A program made the translations under genes and the position numbers. Below the pieces are notes generated by a model. That model searched no databases and was not told where the DNA came from. It worked only from the letters and a program-made list of their open reading frames with translations. A stretch of 64,000 bases of DNA from Escherichia coli (lineage in GTDB: Bacteria > Pseudomonadota > Gammaproteobacteria > Enterobacterales > Enterobacteriaceae). Shown here one piece after another: positions 58,076 through 64,000 of the stretch (positions within the stretch are counted from its first letter, which is position 1; the number at the start of each line of letters is the position of its first letter). The stretch is taken from assembly GCA_021307345.1 (NCBI GenBank), contig CP089930.1, positions 2,232,001-2,296,000 on the forward strand. Reading direction: 5' to 3'.

Positions 58076-59073
58076 TCCGACATTTCTGTTTGCAGCTCTT
58101 CCAGTGTTTTTGCCCCGTCGATGGCGTTGGCGCATAACAGGCTCGCGCGTGCGCAGGCATGTGCCAGTTTGATGCTCTCGGTAAGCGTCCAGCGTTCGTG
58201 GCAGCCATACAAAAATCCGGCACAAAACGCATCACCCGCGCCGACGCTACCGATAATCTCGCGCGGTTCTAATTTCCGTGAGGGTATCCACATGCCGCCC
58301 TGTTCCGGCGTCTCTCCCCATGCGCCTTCCGCGCAGTGAATCACCACGCGCTGGCGCACGCCCGCATCTAACAGTTCGCGCGCGGCGGCGGCAATATGCG
58401 CGATATGTGGCTCGCCGTTAGGCAAACGAATCTCCAGCCCGCTAAATTCCCCAGCCTCCAGTTCGTTAATTACCAGATAATCCAGATGACGCAACGCGGG
58501 CAATACCAGCGGCTGATAGCGCGGATCGCCCTTGCGGGAAACCAGATCGAGACAGGTTTCATAGCCAGCGTCATGCATCTGCGCCAGCAGGCGGGTGCTG
58601 CGAGTGCCATAAACATCGTCTGGCATATCCAGGCTTTCGAGCAACAGCAGATAACCGAGATGGAAGATTTTCATGCTGCTATCAAGCTGGTCGAACGCCG
58701 GAAGATCCAGCAGCCGGTTAGCGCCCGGTGAATGGAAAAATGTGCGCTGTCCGCTGGGATCGGTCATCACCTGCGACATCGATGTTGGTGCAAAGGTGGT
58801 GCGCTGCACATGCTGGCGGTTGACGTGATATTGCTCCAGCATTGCCATAATGTAATCGCCATCGCTGTCCTGACCGATTAGCCCGACCGCCTGCAAAGGC
58901 AGCCCGGCGCGCATTTTCGCCAGCGTCAGGAGGACGTTAAGCGGCGCGCCGCCGGTGGAGCGTTCGCTGTGGGTGATCTCAGCCAGCCAGCCGCGCTCCG
59001 GCCACTGGATAATCTGGTGGACGTGGTCAACCAGCATATTTCCTGCTGCGATAATACCTTTACGTTCCATCAT
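58072..59073 (-). CDS. PfkB-family sugar kinase
   Basis: 333 residues of the ribokinase/PfkB family. Substrate glycine pair in STGGAPLNV (about 39-47); ATP/catalytic motif GSVGAGDAFCAG with base Asp281. The substrate is not predictable from sequence; it presumably phosphorylates the imported sugar. The start could be either of two adjacent ATGs, with aggag ahead. Last gene of the ABC operon, 60 bases after the binding-protein gene, in which a gccgggc/gcccggc hairpin (59105-59126) lies. Confidence 0.85.
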   Translation of the reverse strand: MMERKGIIAAGNMLVDHVHQIIQWPERGWLAEITHSERSTGGAPLNVLLTLAKMRAGLPLQAVGLIGQDSDGDYIMAMLEQYHVNRQHVQRTTFAPTSMSQVMTDPSGQRTFFHSPGANRLLDLPAFDQLDSSMKIFHLGYLLLLESLDMPDDVYGTRSTRLLAQMHDAGYETCLDLVSRKGDPRYQPLVLPALRHLDYLVINELEAGEFSGLEIRLPNGEPHIAHIAAAARELLDAGVRQRVVIHCAEGAWGETPEQGGMWIPSRKLEPREIIGSVGAGDAFCAGFLYGCHERWTLTESIKLAHACARASLLCANAIDGAKTLEELQTEMSD

Positions 59074-59133
59074 GCCAGCTCCTGGATTAGCTAATGCGCT
59101 ACCGCCGGGCAGCGTCGCCGCCCGGCTTCGGAC

Positions 59134-60075
59134 TTATTTCACCGTCCAGCCTTTGTAATTGCCGACGTTGTCTTTGTCGATCATCGTCACCGGGATCAGC
59201 ACCGGCTCTTTCGGCGCGGGTTTGCCCTGCAAAATGTCGTAGCCAATTTCCACCGCTTTAGCTGCCATCACCTGGGGATCTTGCGCTGGGGTGGCGACAA
59301 ACAACGAGTTCTCACGTTTCAGCGCCTCTTCGGCGTCCGGGCTACCATCCACGCCAACAATAAAGAACTCGTTACGTTGTGCCTGTTTTGCTGCCAGATC
59401 GGCACCGATCGCGGTGGGATCGTTAATCGCAAACACGCCGTCGATCTTCGGATTCGCCGCCAGCAGCCCGGTCATCACCTCCAGCCCGCCTTCACGACTG
59501 CCCTTGGCGTTTTGGTTGTCAGAGAGCACCTTGATGTCAGGATGGCGTTTAAATTCGGTCTGGCAGCCTTCGACGCGGTTCTGCACGGCGGACACCGGCG
59601 GCCCGTTGATGATCACCACGTTGCCTTTGCCTTTCAGGCGATCGGTGATGTATTTACAGGCCATTTCGCCCGCCTGGGTGTTATCGGAAGTAATGGTGGC
59701 GTCGGCACCTTCTGCCGCTACGTCAACCGCCACCACCACGATCCCGGCGTCTTTCGCCCGTTTCACCGCCGGGCCGATCCCTTTTGAATCGGCAGCGTTA
59801 AGGATGATCATATCGACGTTAGCGGCGATAAAGTTGTCAATTTGCGACACCTGCTGGCCCAGATCGTAGCCGCTGGAAACCAGCGTCACTTTGACGTTAT
59901 CGCCTGCCAGTTTACGCGCTTCCAGCTCCGCGCCTTTGGTTATCTGTACGAAGAACGGGTTCGCCAGGTCGCCTACCGTTACGCCTATCGATTTCAGTTC
60001 TTTCGCCTGGGCGAACGGTGCCGCAGCCAGCAGCGCGCCTGCACAGAGCGCGGTCACTAAGGGCTTCAATCTCAT
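59134..60075 (-). CDS. Ribose-type sugar-binding protein
   Basis: Periplasmic type-I binding protein, RbsB/AlsB class, 313 residues. Signal peptide 1-24 (AAPFAQA|KELKS). Family segments: IGVTVGDLANPFFVQITKG, IILNAADSKGIGPAVKRA, VDVAAEGADATITSDN, FAINDPTAIGADLA, VGVDGSPDAEEALK. Feeds the permease and ATPase of the same operon. By family it could also act as ligand-bearing partner of the neighbouring sensor. Confidence 0.92.
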   Translation of the reverse strand: MRLKPLVTALCAGALLAAAPFAQAKELKSIGVTVGDLANPFFVQITKGAELEARKLAGDNVKVTLVSSGYDLGQQVSQIDNFIAANVDMIILNAADSKGIGPAVKRAKDAGIVVVAVDVAAEGADATITSDNTQAGEMACKYITDRLKGKGNVVIINGPPVSAVQNRVEGCQTEFKRHPDIKVLSDNQNAKGSREGGLEVMTGLLAANPKIDGVFAINDPTAIGADLAAKQAQRNEFFIVGVDGSPDAEEALKRENSLFVATPAQDPQVMAAKAVEIGYDILQGKPAPKEPVLIPVTMIDKDNVGNYKGWTVK

Positions 60076-60105
60076 ACTGTATTCCTTATGTGTAGGGTAT
60101 TGTTG

Positions 60106-61080
60106 TTATGCGCTTTGATGATGTCGGGTACGGTATTTGTCGATCAGCACCGCAATGATGATCACCGCCCCTTTGATCACCAACTGCCAGAAGTAAGAGA
60201 CGCCCATTAAGGTCATGCCGTTGTTGAGCGTAGCGATAATCAGCGCGCCGACCAGCGTGCCAGTGATGGTGCCGATCCCGCCAACAAAACTGGTGCCGCC
60301 GAGGATCACCGCCGCAATGGCGTCCAGTTCGTAACCCATGCCTAAGTTGCCGTTGGCGCTGTATAGCCGCGAGGCGCTCATAATCCCGCCCAGCCCTGAA
60401 AGCAGGCCGCTCATGCCATAAACAAACAGCAGCACCAGCCAGACTTTAATGCCGGTAAGACGCGCCGCCTGCATATTGCCGCCGACGGCGTAGATATGAA
60501 CGCCAAGCGTGGTACGGCGCAGAATAAACCAGCACACCACGATCACCGCTAGCGCAATGACCACCAGCCAGGGGATTGGCCCAAGATAGTTGTTGCCTAT
60601 CCACTCGAAATTAATGTTGGAGTTGATGACCGTGGTGCCGTCTGCCAGCAGATACGCCGCCCCGCGTAGCGCCGTATAGGTGCCGAGCGTGACGATAAAT
60701 GGCGGCAATCCGGCAAAGGCCACCAGTGCGCCGTTGAACAACCCCAGCAGCAGGCCGAGCATCAGCGCCGCTGGAATCGACAGCATGGCGAACTCCGGGC
60801 TAAGGGAGACGACCATTGCCGCCACCGCCGTGGTGCCGAGAATTGAACCTACAGAAAGATCGATCCCGCCGGTCAAAATGATGAAGGTCATTCCTGCCGC
60901 CAGCACAATGTTGATCGACGCCTGGCGGGTAATATTCAGCAGGTTACTTTCGGTAAAAAAGTTCGGCGCGATAAAGCCAAAAACCGCCACGATCAGGATC
61001 AGAATCGGCAAAATGCCGACCGTTTGCATCAGATCGCTCATTAACATTTTTTTGGCAGAGGTCTTTGCAGATGTCGTCAT
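60106..61080 (-). CDS. Ribose-type ABC permease
   Basis: 324-residue inner-membrane permease of the RbsC/AraH/AlsC family with eight to ten spans. Family marks [18 protein letters not shown] and [20 protein letters not shown] are intact. The start overlaps the ATPase stop by 4 bases. Forms a homodimeric channel with the double ATPase. Confidence 0.94.
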   Translation of the reverse strand: MTTSAKTSAKKMLMSDLMQTVGILPILILIVAVFGFIAPNFFTESNLLNITRQASINIVLAAGMTFIILTGGIDLSVGSILGTTAVAAMVVSLSPEFAMLSIPAALMLGLLLGLFNGALVAFAGLPPFIVTLGTYTALRGAAYLLADGTTVINSNINFEWIGNNYLGPIPWLVVIALAVIVVCWFILRRTTLGVHIYAVGGNMQAARLTGIKVWLVLLFVYGMSGLLSGLGGIMSASRLYSANGNLGMGYELDAIAAVILGGTSFVGGIGTITGTLVGALIIATLNNGMTLMGVSYFWQLVIKGAVIIIAVLIDKYRTRHHQSA

Positions 61081-62597
61081 GAGCGCACCGCCTGGGAATG
61101 GGCGTCGTTGACGCCGGTCGCTAAGGTCATAATGTTTTCCTGGGTGATGTTGTTGCCGTTTAACTCACCGGCAATGCTGCCTTCGCGCATTACATAAACG
61201 CGATCGCTCATCCCGACTATCTCCGGCAGTTCGCTGGAGATCATCAGGATCGCCACGCCCTTGCGCGCCATCTCGTTCATGATCCGGTAGATCTCGCTTT
61301 TTGCGCCGACATCCACGCCGCGCGTGGGTTCATCGAGCAGTAAAATGCGTGGGCCAATCGCCACCCAGCGGGAGATCAACAGTTTTTGCTGATTACCGCC
61401 CGAAAGCCCACCTGCTCGCACCTGGGCATGAGGCACGCGGATGTTGAGCAACTTAATGGCGTCATCGGAAATGGTTTGTGCTTTTTTGCGATTGAGCATC
61501 CCCCAGCTGGCATCGCGCTCCAGGGTTGCCATGGTGATGTTTTCGGCTGCCGCCATTTCAAGGAACAATCCCTGTTCTTTGCGGTTTTCGGTGAGAAAAC
61601 CAATGCCAAGATCGATGGCTTCGCGCGGGGAGTGGATCACCACCGGTTCGCCATCGACTTCAATCATTCCGCCTGTCGCTTTCCGCACGCCGAAAATTAA
61701 CTGCGCCAGTTCGGAACGTCCGGCGCCCACCAGCCCGGCGAGGCCGACAATTTCGCCGGAACGCACCAGCAGGCTACTCGGCTGGACTTTGCCGCCGTCG
61801 GTCAGGTGGTGAACGTTCAGGCGGGCTTTGCCGAGCGGGATATCGCGCTCTTTATTGAACAGATCGCTCAGCGGCCTGCCGACCATCATCCGCACCAGTT
61901 CCCCGGCGTTGAGATTGTCGCGGGTCAGGCTGCCAACGTATTGCCCGTCACGCAGCACGCTGACGCGATCGGAAAGCTCATACACTTCTGCCATGCGGTG
62001 GCTGATGTAGATAATCGCCATCCCTTCATCGCGCAGTCGCATAATCAGTTCAAACAGGCGGTGAGTTTCGCGGGAGGAGAGGGCGGCGGTAGGTTCGTCC
62101 ATCACCAGAATGCGGCTGTTGCGATGCAACGCGCGGGCGATTTCGACCTGCTGTTGCTCGGCGATGGTCAGCGTCATGACTTTATCGCTGGCGTTAAACT
62201 GCGCGCCGAGGCGGTCGATCACTTTTTGCGCCTGCACCAGCATCTCTTTACGCTGCACCAGCCCGCCGTGGGAAAGCTCGCTGCCGAGGAAAATATTTTC
62301 TGCCACCGTCAGATTCGGTGCCAGCTGCATCTCCTGATAAATCAGCGTAATACCGGCGCTTAAGGCATCTTTCGGTGTGCGAATGTGAAAGGGCTTGCCG
62401 TCTATCAGGATCTCGCCGCTGGTGGCGGTATACGCCCCCGCCAGCACCTTCATCAGCGTGCTTTTTCCGGCGCCGTTTTCCCCCATCAGGGCATGGATCT
62501 CGCCAGGGTAAACCGTCAAATCCACCCCTTTGAGCGCGTAAAATTTGCCGAAGGCTTTGGCAATATTGCGCATCTCCAGAACTGGCGTGCTGTTCAT
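61077..62597 (-). CDS. Ribose-type ABC ATPase (two NBDs)
   Basis: RbsA/AlsA/MglA-type tandem ATPase. The ATG at 62597 ([17 protein letters not shown]), with gcaggag upstream, gives 506 residues, the family length; the reading from 62654 (525) runs through the promoter. First NBD: Walker [10 protein letters not shown] (about 39-47), Walker [11 protein letters not shown]. Second NBD: degenerate Walker [11 protein letters not shown] as usual in the family, signature [24 protein letters not shown]. First gene of the operon. Confidence 0.94.
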   Translation of the reverse strand: MNSTPVLEMRNIAKAFGKFYALKGVDLTVYPGEIHALMGENGAGKSTLMKVLAGAYTATSGEILIDGKPFHIRTPKDALSAGITLIYQEMQLAPNLTVAENIFLGSELSHGGLVQRKEMLVQAQKVIDRLGAQFNASDKVMTLTIAEQQQVEIARALHRNSRILVMDEPTAALSSRETHRLFELIMRLRDEGMAIIYISHRMAEVYELSDRVSVLRDGQYVGSLTRDNLNAGELVRMMVGRPLSDLFNKERDIPLGKARLNVHHLTDGGKVQPSSLLVRSGEIVGLAGLVGAGRSELAQLIFGVRKATGGMIEVDGEPVVIHSPREAIDLGIGFLTENRKEQGLFLEMAAAENITMATLERDASWGMLNRKKAQTISDDAIKLLNIRVPHAQVRAGGLSGGNQQKLLISRWVAIGPRILLLDEPTRGVDVGAKSEIYRIMNEMARKGVAILMISSELPEIVGMSDRVYVMREGSIAGELNGNNITQENIMTLATGVNDAHSQAVRS

Positions 62598-62710
62598 GGC
62601 GGACTCCTGCGAGGTTGTCGATATCAGCACTCCATCACAGGAAAGTAAATGCAAAATGTCAGAAGCCGTTCATATTTGTCATATTGCGATTTTTCTTTAC
62701 GGAGCGTGAT
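62598..62710. promoter_or_regulatory. Divergent promoter region, ABC operon and sensor kinase
   Basis: 113 bases between the divergent starts. AT-rich segment ttcatatttgtcatattgcg (62671-62690) contains a direct cat-att repeat that could be a response-regulator site, but no certain operator or promoter was assigned. cggagcgtgat gives the sensor ribosome site. Confidence 0.45.
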
Positions 62711-64000
62711 ATGGCGCACCCCGGACGTCACTTTTTTGCCAGCGCGCGCGGGCGGTTGCTGCTTTTAAATTTGCTTGTGGTGGCGGTGACGCTGATGGTC
62801 AGCGGCGTGGCGGTAATGGGCTTTCGTCATGCCAGCCAGATGCAGGAGCAGGTGCAGCAGCAAACGGTGGATGATATGACCGGCAGCCTGAATCTGGCGC
62901 GCGACACCGCAAACGTGGCGACAGCGGCGGTGCGATTATCACAGGTGGTGGGGGCGCTGGAATATAAAGGTGAAGCCGAGCGATTGCAGGAGACACAGCG
63001 GGCATTAAAAAGCTCGCTTGCACAACTGGCGAACGCGCCTTTAGCACAGCAGGACGCCGGGCTGGTGGCGCGAATCATCCAGCGCAGTAATGAACTGCAA
63101 ACCAGCGTCGGCGGAATGCTGGAGCGGGGGCAAAGGCGGCACCTGGAACGTAACGCGCTGTTAAGTTCGCTATATCAAAACTTAAGTTATCTGCGGCATC
63201 TGCAAAAAGTCACTTACGCGGAAGATGATCTTTTGCTTAACGAGATGAACCGGCTGATCGTTGCCGCCATTGCCACTCCAGCACCGCAGGCGATTATTCA
63301 TCAACTGGTTGAAGTGATGTCAGCTCTGCCGACTCATAGTGATACGCCGTTAGTAAATACGCTACTTACTGATTTTAATCGTGAACTGCGCAAACTCGCG
63401 CCGCTTTCGGCGTCACTGGAGCAAAGCGATCTGGCGATTAGCTGGTATATGTTTCACATCAAAGCTCTGGTGGCGATCCTTAACAGCGATATAAACCATT
63501 ATGCCGAACAGGTGGCGATGCTTTCCGGTCAGCGGGTAGCACAAAGTTACCAGGATCTGCGCTCCGGCGAGAGGGTGATCATGATTTTTGCCCTGTTAGC
63601 GGTGGTGATCACCGCATTTGCAGGTTGGTACATCTATCGCAATCTCGGCTCAAACCTGACGGCGATTTCCCGCGCCATGAGCCGTCTGGCGCACGGTGAA
63701 GCAGACGTCAGCTTTCCGGCGTTACAGCGGCGCGATGAGTTAGGTGAACTGGCACGCGCCTTTAACGTCTTCGCCCGTAATACCGCATCGCTTGAGCGGA
63801 CGTCACGGCTGCTGAAAGAGAAAACCACGCAGATGGAGATTGCTCAAACCGAGCGGCAGGGGCTGGAAGAGGCGCTGTTGCACAGCCAGAAACTAAAAGC
63901 GGTCGGGCAACTGACGGGGGGACTGGCGCATGATTTTAATAATCTGTTGGCGGTGATTATTGGCAGCCTGGAGCTGGTGAACACGGACTCGCCCGACGCG
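62711..64000 (+). CDS. Membrane sensor histidine kinase, TorS-like layout (C-terminus outside window)
   Basis: 430 codons from ATG 62711 ([17 protein letters not shown]), open to the window end. Span 1 at about 16-38, periplasmic domain of about 250 residues, mostly helical, span 2 at about 288-308 ([17 protein letters not shown]), HAMP about 310-362, coiled coil, then H-box [17 protein letters not shown] with His407. This H-box form is common in hybrid kinases, so receiver and Hpt domains may follow. The layout resembles TorS, whose helical periplasmic domain works with the type-I binding protein TorT. It diverges from an operon encoding such a binding protein. Partner regulator probably the gene at 57368. 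Confidence 0.88.
   Translation, partial: MAHPGRHFFASARGRLLLLNLLVVAVTLMVSGVAVMGFRHASQMQEQVQQQTVDDMTGSLNLARDTANVATAAVRLSQVVGALEYKGEAERLQETQRALKSSLAQLANAPLAQQDAGLVARIIQRSNELQTSVGGMLERGQRRHLERNALLSSLYQNLSYLRHLQKVTYAEDDLLLNEMNRLIVAAIATPAPQAIIHQLVEVMSALPTHSDTPLVNTLLTDFNRELRKLAPLSASLEQSDLAISWYMFHIKALVAILNSDINHYAEQVAMLSGQRVAQSYQDLRSGERVIMIFALLAVVITAFAGWYIYRNLGSNLTAISRAMSRLAHGEADVSFPALQRRDELGELARAFNVFARNTASLERTSRLLKEKTTQMEIAQTERQGLEEALLHSQKLKAVGQLTGGLAHDFNNLLAVIIGSLELVNTDSPDA

Overview
The window is chromosomal DNA of an Escherichia coli-type enterobacterium. Nearly every protein matches, in length and by recall almost residue for residue, the K-12 gene set from malE to yjcS, in the same order. It is not K-12 itself. 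The yjbL-yjbM segment next to dusA, yjcF next to yjcE, and the allose (als) operon after yjcS are missing, and other DNA stands at the last two places. No tRNA, rRNA, insertion sequence, prophage or CRISPR array was seen.

Layout. 1-5 kb: maltose regulon (malE cut by the window edge, malK-lamB-malM, divergent promoter with MalT and CRP sites). 5-9.6 kb: ubiquinone entry steps (ubiC-ubiA) and lipid genes (plsB, dgkA). 9.7-12.6 kb: SOS genes lexA-dinF, then yjbJ and zur. 12.8-21.3 kb: dusA, pspG, qorA, dnaB, alr, tyrB, aphA, yjbQ, yjbR. 21.5-25.1 kb: uvrA and ssb diverging around one LexA box. 25.2-32.1 kb: yjcB, pdeC, soxS/soxR with the SoxR operator, the small RNA SraL, ghxP, yjcE. 32.1-34.2 kb: a LysR regulator diverging from a CidA/LrgA-CidB/LrgB pair. 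34.2-38.4 kb: acetate operon acs-yjcH-actP. 38.8-45.2 kb: periplasmic nitrite reductase operon nrfABCDEFG. 45.5-49.8 kb: gltP, yjcO and the selenoprotein gene fdhF, read through an in-frame TGA. 50-57.1 kb: mdtNOP efflux genes, ytcA and yjcS.

57.3-64 kb is the accessory region and the most interesting part. An OmpR-type response regulator gene on the plus strand meets, tail to tail, a minus-strand operon encoding a ribose-type ABC importer (ATPase, permease, periplasmic binding protein) and a PfkB-family sugar kinase. Diverging from that operon is a membrane sensor histidine kinase with a large periplasmic domain, cut off by the window end. The layout suggests a sugar uptake and phosphorylation operon run by a two-component system rather than by a LacI-type repressor, possibly with the binding protein acting as ligand-bearing partner of the sensor, as TorT does for TorS.

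Several genes sit between BIME/REP elements and intrinsic terminators, as usual for E. coli. All chosen starts were checked against ribosome binding sites and usual family lengths. Statements about K-12 rest on memory, not on a search.
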